This document shows, one piece after another, positions 41,934 to 49,916 of a stretch of 64,000 nucleotides of DNA. This DNA is from DATCYZ01 sp036526195. Its GTDB lineage: Bacteria > Pseudomonadota > Gammaproteobacteria > Burkholderiales > SG8-39. The notes below the pieces were generated by a model. That model was not told the origin of the DNA. It saw only the letters and a list, made by a program, of their open reading frames with translations, and did no database searches. The position numbers and the translations under genes were made by a program. The DNA is taken from contig DATCYZ010000076.1 of assembly GCA_036526195.1 (NCBI GenBank), positions 1-64,000 on the forward strand, read 5' to 3'. Positions within the stretch are counted from its first letter, which is position 1, and each line of letters opens with the position of its first letter.

Positions 41934-41997
41934 CAATCCGCGGTTCCAAGTTCCATGGAACGCACCATAATCGAGCCTGTTCAATGCCTTAGCGGCT

Positions 41998-42013
41998 TGG
42001 AACGGAGATTGCT
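41998..42013 (+). promoter_or_regulatory. Sigma-54 promoter of amtB
   Basis: TGGAACGGAGATTGCT matches the sigma-54 consensus TGGCAC-N5-TTGCW with one mismatch. The invariant GG (-24) and GC (-12) are separated by exactly 10 bp. The start of transcription would be near 42024, about 37 nt before the ATG. Confidence 0.75.
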
Positions 42014-42060
42014 ACCAAGTTTCTGATTTTCAAAGAATCGAGACCACGGGGAGGGGAATC

Positions 42061-43263
42061 ATGGAAGCGCTCAAGGCCGGCTCTGACGTTCTGTTCGTAC
42101 TTCTGGGCGCCATCATGGTGCTTGCGATGCACTCGGGATTCGCGTTCCTGGAACTCGGCACGGTGCGCTCCAAGAACCAGGTGAATGCGCTGGTGAAGAT
42201 CCTCACGGATTTCTCCGCGTCGACCGTCGCGTACTTCCTGGTCGGCTATGCGGTGGCCTACGGCGTCACCTTCTTCGTCACCGGCGAACGGCTCATGGAG
42301 AAGAACGGCTACGACCTGGTGAAGTTTTTTTTCCTGCTGACCTTCGCCGCCGCCGTGCCCGCCATCATCTCGGGCGGCATCGCGGAGCGCGCGCGCTTCT
42401 ATCCACAACTGGTCGCCTCGTTCTTCATCGTGGCGCTGGTCTATCCGTTCTTCGAGGGCATCGCCTGGAACCAGAAGTTCGGCGTGCAGGCCTGGATCAA
42501 GGGCATGTTCGGCGAGGAGTTCCACGACTTCGCGGGCTCCGTCGTGGTGCACGCGATGGGCGGCTGGATCGCCCTGGTCGCGGTCATCCTGCTCGGCGCG
42601 CGGCGCGGTCGTTACTCGAAGGACGGGCGCATCAACGCACACCCGCCGTCCTCGATCCCCTTCCTCGCGCTCGGCGCCTGGATCCTCGCCGTGGGCTGGT
42701 TCGGGTTCAACGTGATGTCGGCGCAGGCGATCGACAAGATCAGCGGCCTGGTGGCAATCAACTCGCTGATGGCGATGGCCGGCGGCACGCTGGCGGCGCT
42801 GGTGGCCGGGCGCAACGACCCGGGCTTCGTGCACAACGGGCCGCTCGCCGGCCTGGTGGCGGTCTGCGCGGGCTCGGACGTCATGCATCCCGGCGGCTCG
42901 TTCGTCGTCGGCGCGGTGGCCGGTGCGCTGTTCGTCTACCTGTTCACCATCACGCAGAACCGCTGGAAGATCGACGACGTGCTCGGCGTCTGGCCGCTGC
43001 ACGGCCTGTGCGGCGTCTGGGGCGGCCTCGCTTGCGGCATCTTCGGCAGCAAGGCGCTCGGCGGCCTGGGCGGCGTCTCGTTCATGGCACAGCTCACCGG
43101 CACCGCGCTCGGCGTGCTGGTCGCCGTGGTCGGCGGCGTGCTGGTCTACGGCGCGCTCAAGCTGGCGATCGGCCTGCGACTCGACGAGGAACAGGAATTC
43201 GCCGGCGCGGACCTGTCGATCCACAAGATCTCGGCCACTGCGGAAACCGGCATCGGTCGCTGA
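42061..43263 (+). CDS. amtB: Ammonium transporter
   Basis: 400 residues, 11 membrane segments. The pore histidines are His164 (SVVVHAMGGW) and His314 (WPLHGLCGVWGG), and the conserved Asp is in EFHDFAGS. LGTVRSKNQVNALVKIL marks the N-terminal region. No glnK precedes it, which is unusual for a proteobacterial amtB, and the protein lacks an extended signal peptide. A sigma-54 promoter and tandem NtrC-like sites point to induction under nitrogen limitation. A GGGGAGGGGAATC leader gives a strong ribosome binding site. It converges on the NUDIX gene. Confidence 0.95.
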   Translation: MEALKAGSDVLFVLLGAIMVLAMHSGFAFLELGTVRSKNQVNALVKILTDFSASTVAYFLVGYAVAYGVTFFVTGERLMEKNGYDLVKFFFLLTFAAAVPAIISGGIAERARFYPQLVASFFIVALVYPFFEGIAWNQKFGVQAWIKGMFGEEFHDFAGSVVVHAMGGWIALVAVILLGARRGRYSKDGRINAHPPSSIPFLALGAWILAVGWFGFNVMSAQAIDKISGLVAINSLMAMAGGTLAALVAGRNDPGFVHNGPLAGLVAVCAGSDVMHPGGSFVVGAVAGALFVYLFTITQNRWKIDDVLGVWPLHGLCGVWGGLACGIFGSKALGGLGGVSFMAQLTGTALGVLVAVVGGVLVYGALKLAIGLRLDEEQEFAGADLSIHKISATAETGIGR

Positions 43264-43290
43264 GGCCGTATGCCGCGCACCCGACCACGC

Positions 43291-43824
43291 TCAGGTCGGG
43301 CGCAGGCTCGCGCTGCGAAAGACGAAGGCGCCGGCGCGCCGGTCCTCGAACCAGTGGCGCAAGGTCTGCCCCACGGTGCGAAAGGCGATCTGCGCCCAAG
43401 GCACCGAGGCTTCGTCGAACAGCGCCACCTCGAGGCTTTCCTCGCCCGGCCGGAATTGCAGGTCGAGCAGGCGCGCGCGATAGAACACGTGCACCTGGTT
43501 CACCATCGGCACCGACAGCATGGTGAACGCCTCGACCAGCTCGACGCGCGCGCCGGCCTCCTCGAGGGTCTCGCGCACCGCGCCCTCGCCGACGGACTCG
43601 CCGTTCTCGAGAAAGCCCGCGGGCAGGGTCCAGTACCCGTAGCGCGGCTCGATCGCGCGCCGGCACAGCAGCACGCGCCCCTCCCACTCCGGCACGCAGC
43701 CGACCACCACCTTCGGATTCTGGTAATGGATTTCGCCGCAGGCGTCGCAGATCCAGCGCGGCAGTTCGTCCCCCGGGGGGATGCGGCGCACCACCGGCGC
43801 GGCGCAGTTGGAGCAGAATTTCAT
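43291..43824 (-). CDS. NUDIX hydrolase with N-terminal zinc ribbon (NudC-like short form)
   Basis: 177 residues. The N-terminal zinc ribbon MKFCSNCAAPV...CDACGEIHYQNP supplies four cysteines. The NUDIX box GFLENGESVGEGAVRETLEEAG is complete and without insertion. This layout is that of a family of ADP-ribose or NADH-type pyrophosphatases, shorter than NudC. The start at 43824 is chosen because it opens with the zinc ribbon; an upstream extension is less likely. Confidence 0.9.
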   Translation of the reverse strand: MKFCSNCAAPVVRRIPPGDELPRWICDACGEIHYQNPKVVVGCVPEWEGRVLLCRRAIEPRYGYWTLPAGFLENGESVGEGAVRETLEEAGARVELVEAFTMLSVPMVNQVHVFYRARLLDLQFRPGEESLEVALFDEASVPWAQIAFRTVGQTLRHWFEDRRAGAFVFRSASLRPT

Positions 43825-43878
43825 CGTCGATCCGTTCGGGCGGGCGCGTTCCGGCGTTCGCTGCAGGGCCAATGCTAA

Positions 43879-43911
43879 ACTCCCGCGGGACGTTCGGCTA
43901 AACCCGGGAGT
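43879..43911 (+). promoter_or_regulatory. Hairpin overlapping the ribosome binding site of the 43917 gene
   Basis: ACTCCCG (43879-43885) pairs perfectly with CGGGAGT (43905-43911), extended by two GC pairs across a one-base bulge. The 3' arm contains the GGGAG ribosome binding site (43906-43910) 6 nt before the ATG, so folding would hide it. A role in translational control is possible. Confidence 0.4.
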
Positions 43912-43916
43912 GACGC

Positions 43917-44309
43917 ATGTCTGCGACCGGCCAGACGATACAGCAGTCGCCGCCAGTCGGCGTGCAGACGGTGCCGCAGAAGCCGCCCCGCGGCGAGTGG
44001 GAGTGGTTCTGGCGGTTCCTCGCGGTCGTGATGACGTTTACCGTCGGCTGGGTCATCTGGATCGTGATCCAGATCAATCCGACGCCGCTGGTGACACGCA
44101 CGGCCTACGAGGCGGCGGCGAAATCGCGCGCGGCGCGCAGCGCCGAGGGGCCGATCAAGGCCGCGCCGAATCCGGTGCCCGTGGCGCAGGCCTCGACGGA
44201 ATCGACAGCCGGTGCGAGGCCGCTCGTCGACCTCGAGCGGCTGAAGTTCTCCGACCGCATCGAGACGCCGTTCGTCGAGCGCCCCGATGCGGCGCCCGCG
44301 GCGCGCTGA
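43917..44309 (+). CDS. Small membrane-anchored protein, function unknown
   Basis: 130 residues with a single predicted membrane segment (FLAVVMTFTVGWVIWIVIQI, about residues 34-53), a Pro-rich cytoplasmic N-terminus and an Ala/Pro-rich periplasmic tail. I do not recognise the family. Its ribosome binding site GGGAG is embedded in a hairpin. It is followed after 43 bp by the acyl-CoA synthetase gene on the same strand. Confidence 0.6.
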   Translation: MSATGQTIQQSPPVGVQTVPQKPPRGEWEWFWRFLAVVMTFTVGWVIWIVIQINPTPLVTRTAYEAAAKSRAARSAEGPIKAAPNPVPVAQASTESTAGARPLVDLERLKFSDRIETPFVERPDAAPAAR

Positions 44310-44352
44310 TTCGCGATCCGCGCCGGCGGCGATGCGCGACAATGGCCGCGCC

Positions 44353-45996
44353 ATGAACCGATACGACGAACTCTACGGCGCCTGGCGCTGGGACGTTCCG
44401 GCGCGCTTCAACCTCGCCGAGGCCTGTTGCGGGCGATGGGCCCAGGACCGCGCGCGCTTCGCGCTGTACTGGGAGGACGAATCCGGCGCGCGCGAGGCGT
44501 GGACCTTCTGGGACCTGCAGCAGGCCGCCAACCGCATGTCGAACGCGCTCGCCGCGCTCGGGGTGAAGCGCGGCGACCGGGTCGCCATCGTGCTGCCGCA
44601 ACGCCCCGAGACGGCCATCGCGTTCCTTGCGGTGTTCCAGATGGGCGCGATCGCGGTGCCGCTCTCCCACCTGTTCGGGCCGGACGCGCTCGAGTACCGG
44701 CTGGAGAATTCCGGCGCCTGCGTCGCCTTTGCCGAGCCGACCACGCTGCCTGCGCTGTGGGCGGTGCGCGAACGGCTGTCGCAGCTGCGCCACGTCGTCG
44801 GCGTGGGCGGCGCCCGGGAAGCCGGCGTCCACGGCTGGGAATCGCTGCTTGCGAAGGCGAACCGTCATTTCGCGCGCGTCGACACCGCCGCCGAGGACCC
44901 GGCGCTCATCATCTACACCAGCGGCACCACCGGTCCTCCCAAGGGCGCGCTGAAACCCCACCGCATCCTGCTCGGCAACATCCCGGGCTTCGTTCATTCG
45001 CACGATTTCTTCCCGCAACCGGGCGACATGTTCTGGTCGCCGGCGGACTGGGCGTGGACCGGGGGCCTGATGGATGCGCTGCTGCCGACCTGGATGTTCG
45101 GCATCCCGATTCTCGGCTACCGCGGACGCTTTGAAGCCGAGCGCGCCTACGACCTGCTCGAGCGCTACGGCGTGCGCAATGCCTTCCTGTTTTCCACCGC
45201 GCTCAAGCTGATGATGAAGGCGCTGCCGGAACCGCGCGCGAAGCACGACCTCGTGCTGCGCACCATCATGAGCGGCGGCGAAAGCGTCGGCGTCACCGTG
45301 TTCGAATGGGCGAAGGAACACCTCGGGGTCACCATCAACGAGATCTTCGGCCAGACCGAGATCAACTACGTGGTGGGCAACTGCCAGGCCGCGTGGCCGG
45401 CGAAGGGCGGCTCGATCGGCCGGCCGTACCCGGGGCATCGCGTGGCCGTGATCGACGCGAATGGCGCCGAGGTGCCGCGCGGCGAGTCCGGCGAGATCGC
45501 CGTCTCGCGCACCTGGCGCGGCCAGCCGAACCCGGTGCACTTCCTCGAGTACTGGAAGAATCCCGAAGCGACGCGCGAGAAGTACATCGGCGAATGGGGC
45601 TGCACCGGCGACCAGGGCCGCTTCGACGAGGACGGCTACCTCTGGTACGAGGGCAGGTCGGATGACGTCATCAAGTCCTCGGGCTACCGCATCGGCCCGG
45701 CCGAGATCGAGTCCTGCCTCGTCAGGCACCCGGCCGTGGCGAACGCCGCCGTCATCGGCAAGGAGGACGCCGTGCGCGGCATGATCGTCAAGGCGTTCAT
45801 CGTGCTGCAGGCGGGACAGTGCGCGTCACCGGAACTCGAGGAAGACATCCGCCAGCACGTGCGCGCGCGCCTCGCGCCCTACGAATACCCGCGCGAGATG
45901 GAGTTCATCGACGCGTTGCCGATGACGACGACCGGGAAGATGCAGCGGAAGGTGTTGCGGGAGCGGGAGAAGGCCAAGGGGGCGGGGAGGGGCTGA
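44353..45996 (+). CDS. AMP-forming acyl-CoA synthetase
   Basis: 547 residues of the ANL superfamily. The P-loop IYTSGTTGPPKGAL, the A5 motif NEIFGQTEINYVVGN, the A8 hinge GRSDDVIKSSGYRIGPAEIE and the terminal catalytic Lys (MTTTGKMQRKVL) are all present. It activates a carboxylic acid as an acyl-adenylate and then as a CoA thioester; the group is close to medium-chain and acetate/propionate-type synthetases, but the acid cannot be told. A MaoC-type hydratase gene lies convergent downstream, consistent with fatty or aromatic acid metabolism. Start at 44353 is preceded by GCGCGCC, with no strong ribosome binding site. Confidence 0.92.
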   Translation: MNRYDELYGAWRWDVPARFNLAEACCGRWAQDRARFALYWEDESGAREAWTFWDLQQAANRMSNALAALGVKRGDRVAIVLPQRPETAIAFLAVFQMGAIAVPLSHLFGPDALEYRLENSGACVAFAEPTTLPALWAVRERLSQLRHVVGVGGAREAGVHGWESLLAKANRHFARVDTAAEDPALIIYTSGTTGPPKGALKPHRILLGNIPGFVHSHDFFPQPGDMFWSPADWAWTGGLMDALLPTWMFGIPILGYRGRFEAERAYDLLERYGVRNAFLFSTALKLMMKALPEPRAKHDLVLRTIMSGGESVGVTVFEWAKEHLGVTINEIFGQTEINYVVGNCQAAWPAKGGSIGRPYPGHRVAVIDANGAEVPRGESGEIAVSRTWRGQPNPVHFLEYWKNPEATREKYIGEWGCTGDQGRFDEDGYLWYEGRSDDVIKSSGYRIGPAEIESCLVRHPAVANAAVIGKEDAVRGMIVKAFIVLQAGQCASPELEEDIRQHVRARLAPYEYPREMEFIDALPMTTTGKMQRKVLREREKAKGAGRG

Positions 45997-46035
45997 GGGA
46001 CGGTAGGACCGACGTCAGGATGCATAGGCCGCGTT

Positions 46036-46137
46036 TCCCGGGTCACTTCGTGACCCGGGATCGTTGAAAAGCGAAAAGCCAAAAACCGCCGATGGTTCTT
46101 TTGCTTCTACCCGATCCCGGGTCGCGAAGCGGCCCGG
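46036..46137. repeat. Composite foldback element between convergent genes
   Basis: A perfect 11-bp hairpin (TCCCGGGTCAC, loop TTC, GTGACCCGGGA; 46036-46060) and a second hairpin (CCGGGTCGC, loop GAA, GCGGCCCGG; 46117-46137) flank AAGCGAAAAG...CTTTTGCTT arms. GGGATCG (46057-46063) can also pair with CGATCCC (46112-46118). The structure is that of a REP/MITE-like repeat and fills the gap between the acyl-CoA synthetase and MaoC genes; the rest of 45997-46221 shows nothing further apart from a repeated TGCGACGGCAA. Confidence 0.6.
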
Positions 46138-46221
46138 TACATGCTGCGACGGCAATACGCCACGCGCAGTACCGTCTCGATGCGACGGCAAGGCGCCAAG
46201 CGTCCTATCGGCCCGGAGGAT

Positions 46222-46668
46222 TTACTTGCTGGGCTTCGCCGCCACCAGAATCTTCCCGTCCGCCAGCACCGCCACCTCGCCCTTCTGGTTGGTCGAGACG
46301 CCGGTCATCACCACGATGCCGCCCTTGTGCTTCGGCTTGTCGAGCCGTTCGGTGATGGTCCACTCGGTGTGCAGGGTGTCGCCGGCGCGCACCGGCGCCT
46401 TGAACTGGCAGCGGTGCTCGATGTAGGCGATGGCGGTGCCCGCGAAGTACATGCCCACGGGCGAGGCCACCAGCGCGCTGGTGAACGGCCCGTGCAGGAT
46501 GCGCGAGCCGAACATGGATTTCTTCGAGAATTCCTCGTCGGTGTGCAGCGGGTTGAAGTCGCCGAACATGCCCGAACCGAGCACCAGGTGCGTCTCGGTG
46601 ACCGTGAGCGCGGTGCCAAAGGTGCCGCCGACCGCGACTTCGTCGTACCACTTGCCGTGAAAGACCAT
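46222..46668 (-). CDS. MaoC-like hotdog dehydratase/hydratase
   Basis: 148 residues. The hydratase motif FGDFNPLHTDEEFSKKS has the catalytic Asp/His pair, followed by FGSRILHGPFTSALV. Such proteins hydrate enoyl-CoA or dehydrate 3-hydroxyacyl-CoA. The ATG at 46668 gives the normal family start (MVFHGKWYDEVAVGGTF); the in-frame upstream extension overlaps a promoter region. It is divergent from the rhodanese gene, with ATTCTAGAAT (46704-46713) offering -10 elements to both directions. Confidence 0.88.
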   Translation of the reverse strand: MVFHGKWYDEVAVGGTFGTALTVTETHLVLGSGMFGDFNPLHTDEEFSKKSMFGSRILHGPFTSALVASPVGMYFAGTAIAYIEHRCQFKAPVRAGDTLHTEWTITERLDKPKHKGGIVVMTGVSTNQKGEVAVLADGKILVAAKPSK

Positions 46669-46754
46669 TCGAGCTCCCGTGGGTGTTCCGCAGAACGTGC
46701 CGGATTCTAGAATAGACTCGCCCGGGATTTGCACCGTGACGGAGACCCCCCCCC

Positions 46755-48359
46755 ATGACGACCCACACCCCGCGCATCGACGCGCAGGCCCTGCGCGCGA
46801 AGATCGCCGCCGGCGGCGAACTTGCCATCCTGGACGTGCGCGAGGAGGGCGTGCATGCGCGCAGCCACCTGCTGCTCGCCTCGAGCTGCCCGGTCTCGCG
46901 GCTGGAATTCCTCGCCGAACGACTGGTGCCGCGGCGCGACGTCCCGGTGGTGCTCGTGGACGATGACGAATCGCTGGCGGCGCGCGCGGCGCAGGTGCTC
47001 GCGGGCCACGGCTGGTCGGAGGTGGCGATCCTGGCGGACGGCATGGCCGGCTGGCGCAAGGCGGGCTTCGAGGTCTACTCGGGGGTTCACGTGCCGAGCA
47101 AGGCCTTCGGCGAGTATGTCGAGCATCGCGACGACACGCCGCGCATCAGCGCCGCGGACCTGAAGGCGAAGCTCGACGCCGGCGAGAAGCTGGTGGTGCT
47201 CGATTCGCGGCCGATGAACGAATTCCGCGTGATGAACATCCCGGGGGCGACCGATTGCCCGGGCGCAGAACTGGTGCACCGGGTCACCGAAGCGGTGACC
47301 GATCCGGACACGCTGGTGGTGGTGAATTGCGCCGGGCGCACGCGCTCCATCATCGGCGCGCAGTCCCTGATCGACGCCGGTCTGCCGAACCCGATCATGG
47401 CGCTGAAGAACGGCACCATGGGCTGGCACCTTGCCGGCTTCGAACTCGAGCACGGTCAGACCCGCATGGCGTCGGCGCCGGGCGCACAGGCGCGCGCGCG
47501 CGCGGTCGAACGTGCCGCACAGGTGGCGAAGCGCTTTGGCGTCAGGGCGATCGACCGCGCCACGCTGGAAGCCTGGCAGCGCGATGCTTCGCGCACCACC
47601 TGCCTGTTCGACGTGCGCACCGCCGAGGAGTTCGAGGCGGGCCATCTGCAGGGGGCGGTGCACGCGCCCGGCGGCCAACTGGTGCAGGGCACGGACACTT
47701 ACGTGGCGGTGCGCAACGCGCGCATCGTGCTGGCCGATGACGACGGCGTGCGCGCCATCATGACCGGACACTGGCTGGTGCAGATGGGCTGGCCCGAAGT
47801 GGTGACCCTGTCGGTGCCGGAAGGCGCCGCCGGGCTCGAGCGCGGCGCGGCCGTCGCAACGCCGCTTGGTTTCGCCGCCCTCGAGGCACAGGCGCTCACG
47901 CTCGCCGAATTCGCGCGCGAGCAGGCGGCCGGCGGCGTCGAGGTGCTCGATTTCGCCACCAGCCTGCAGTACCGGCGCGGCCACCTGCCGGGCGCGGCCT
48001 TTGCGATCCGCGCGCGGCTTGCGGCGCACGTCGAGCGGCTTCGCGGCGCGCGGCTGGTCGTGTGCACCTCGCCGGACGACCGCCTCGCGCGCTATGCCGC
48101 GCAGGATCTGGCCGGCCTCGGTCTGGCCGGGGTTCGCGTGCTCGAAGGCGGGACCCGCGCCTGGCAGGCGTCCGGCGCGCCGCTCGAAACCGGCGACACG
48201 CGATTGCTCGAGCCGCCGGCGGAGGACGTCTGGTACAAGCCCTACGACCATGCCTCGCAGATCGAGGCGGCGATGCAGGACTACCTGCAATGGGAAGTGG
48301 CGCTCACCGAGCAGATCGCGCGCGACCCGGACCTGCGATTCCGCGACTTTCCCGCCTGA
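46755..48359 (+). CDS. Four-domain rhodanese-like sulphurtransferase
   Basis: 534 residues formed by four rhodanese domains (about 1-125, 130-235, 260-355 and 375-480), plus a C-terminal tail with YKPYDHASQIEAAM. Only domain 2 has a canonical active-site loop, VVNCAGRTRS (Cys192). Domain 1 has VDDDES and domain 3 has ADDDGV at the equivalent place, without Cys; domain 4 has CTSPDD (Cys437), a non-standard loop. It probably handles sulphane sulphur or thiosulphate in the cytoplasm, using one active and one variant domain. It is followed after 135 bp by tctC. Confidence 0.9.
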   Translation: MTTHTPRIDAQALRAKIAAGGELAILDVREEGVHARSHLLLASSCPVSRLEFLAERLVPRRDVPVVLVDDDESLAARAAQVLAGHGWSEVAILADGMAGWRKAGFEVYSGVHVPSKAFGEYVEHRDDTPRISAADLKAKLDAGEKLVVLDSRPMNEFRVMNIPGATDCPGAELVHRVTEAVTDPDTLVVVNCAGRTRSIIGAQSLIDAGLPNPIMALKNGTMGWHLAGFELEHGQTRMASAPGAQARARAVERAAQVAKRFGVRAIDRATLEAWQRDASRTTCLFDVRTAEEFEAGHLQGAVHAPGGQLVQGTDTYVAVRNARIVLADDDGVRAIMTGHWLVQMGWPEVVTLSVPEGAAGLERGAAVATPLGFAALEAQALTLAEFAREQAAGGVEVLDFATSLQYRRGHLPGAAFAIRARLAAHVERLRGARLVVCTSPDDRLARYAAQDLAGLGLAGVRVLEGGTRAWQASGAPLETGDTRLLEPPAEDVWYKPYDHASQIEAAMQDYLQWEVALTEQIARDPDLRFRDFPA

Positions 48360-48494
48360 GGTGGTGGGCCGTCCCGGAGCGTGGATTCTTGCTTCATTCT
48401 GCGGCGGTTGGGCTATGATGCCGACGGAGCGCCCGTGGCGATGCCGCGGGCAGGAATTCCGGTCGGCAGACCGGTCAAACTTGAGGAGAGGACC

Positions 48495-49436
48495 ATGATG
48501 AAGACGCTCATTTCGGCGCTGGTGGTCGCGTCGTTTGCCGCCCCGGCCGCGGCGCAGTACCCCGACCGTCCGATCAAGCTGATCGTGCCCTGGGCCGCGG
48601 GCGGTGACACCGACAACATCTTCCGGCCGTTCGCCCCGCTCATGCAGAAGCATGTCGGCCAGACGGTGGTGATCGCCAACGTCGGCGGTGCGTCCGGCAC
48701 CAAGGGCGCCAAGGAGGCGAAGGACTCGCCGCCCGACGGCTACACGCTGTATGCGGTGCATGACTACATCCATTCGACCTACTACACCGGCGTGTCCGAC
48801 GTCGCCTACAAGGACTTCGAGCCGGTCTGCATGATCGCGTCCACCGCCTCGGTGCTCACCGCGAGCCCGAAGACACCGTGGTCGGACTGGAAGAGCATGC
48901 TGGCCGACGCCAAGGCGCGACCCGGCCAGATTTCCGTCGGTGCCACGCTGGGCTCGACCAGCCACTTTTTCCCGGCGCTGATCGAGAAGGCGGCGGGCAT
49001 CAAGTTCAAGTACGTGTCCTATGAGGGCCTCGCGCCGCGCATGAACGCGATCCTCGGCGGACATATCGACCTGACCGACGCCAACATGACGCAGAAGGGC
49101 AAGGTCGAGGCGGGGCAGCTGAAGTTCATCGCCATCGCCACCGAGAAGCGCAACCCGGGCATGCCGAATATCCCGACGCTGAAGGAACTCGGCGTCAACG
49201 TGGTGTACGACGTGAACCGCGGCCTGCTCGCGCCGAAAGGCACCCCGGAGCCGGTGCTCGCCAGGCTGGAAGGCGCCTGCGCCGCCTCGGCAAAGGAAGC
49301 GGCGTTCGCGGAATCGATGGCGAAGCAGGCCACCGACGTGCGCTACATGGACCGCAAGACCTACGCGGCTTGGCTGAAGCAGAACGACGACCTGAACCGC
49401 GACCTCGCCAAGGACCTCGGCCTGCTGAAGCGCTAG
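48495..49436 (+). CDS. Tripartite tricarboxylate transporter binding protein (TctC/Bug)
   Basis: 313 residues with a Sec signal peptide (cleavage after AAPAAAQ). Family motifs: RPIKLIVPWAAGGDTDNIFR, IANVGGASGTKGAKEAKDS and LGGHIDLTDANMTQKG. It binds an organic acid in the periplasm and delivers it to TctAB. GAGGAGAGG precedes the ATGATG start. The tctB start follows immediately after the stop codon. A TATGAT element at 48414 may belong to the promoter, though the -35 is weak. Confidence 0.92.
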   Translation: MMKTLISALVVASFAAPAAAQYPDRPIKLIVPWAAGGDTDNIFRPFAPLMQKHVGQTVVIANVGGASGTKGAKEAKDSPPDGYTLYAVHDYIHSTYYTGVSDVAYKDFEPVCMIASTASVLTASPKTPWSDWKSMLADAKARPGQISVGATLGSTSHFFPALIEKAAGIKFKYVSYEGLAPRMNAILGGHIDLTDANMTQKGKVEAGQLKFIAIATEKRNPGMPNIPTLKELGVNVVYDVNRGLLAPKGTPEPVLARLEGACAASAKEAAFAESMAKQATDVRYMDRKTYAAWLKQNDDLNRDLAKDLGLLKR

Positions 49437-49913
49437 ATGCTCGGCCGTGATGGCTGGGCGGGGCTGGCCGTGCTCGCGGCCTGCCTCGTCCTGTTTGCGC
49501 TCACGCTTGGCCTGAAGGGCAACCCGATGGTGCCCATCGGGCCGGGTTTCTATCCGCGCATCGTGCTTGGCGTGACTGCCGTGTTCGCCGCGCTGCTGGT
49601 TTTTTCCGACTGGCGCGCGCGGCGCCTCGCGTCCCCCGCGGCGCCTGTTGCCGGACCGCGGCGCAACATGGTGCTGGTGGGCGCGAATTTCGCGGTTTTC
49701 GGTTGCTACGTGGCCGCGCTGCCGGCGTTCGGCTTTCGCCTGTCCACCTTCGCCTACGTGTTCGCCGCGCAGGTGCTTCTCGATCCCTCCTGGCGGCCAC
49801 GCCATCTCGCCGCGCAACTGGTGCTCGCGCTCGCCACGGCGGCGCTCTCGTGGTTCGCCTTCGAGCGCTACCTGTCGGTACTGCTGCCGCGCGGCGCCTG
49901 GAGCGGGTTCTAA
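49437..49913 (+). CDS. Tripartite tricarboxylate transporter small subunit (TctB family)
   Basis: 158 residues with four predicted membrane segments. The N-terminus GRDGWAGLAVLAACLVLFALTLG and the GPGFYPRIVLGV motif are typical of TctB. It is the small inner-membrane subunit. It starts directly after the tctC stop and is followed by tctA after 3 bp, so all three genes form one operon. Confidence 0.9.
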   Translation: MLGRDGWAGLAVLAACLVLFALTLGLKGNPMVPIGPGFYPRIVLGVTAVFAALLVFSDWRARRLASPAAPVAGPRRNMVLVGANFAVFGCYVAALPAFGFRLSTFAYVFAAQVLLDPSWRPRHLAAQLVLALATAALSWFAFERYLSVLLPRGAWSGF

Positions 49914-49916
49914 ATC

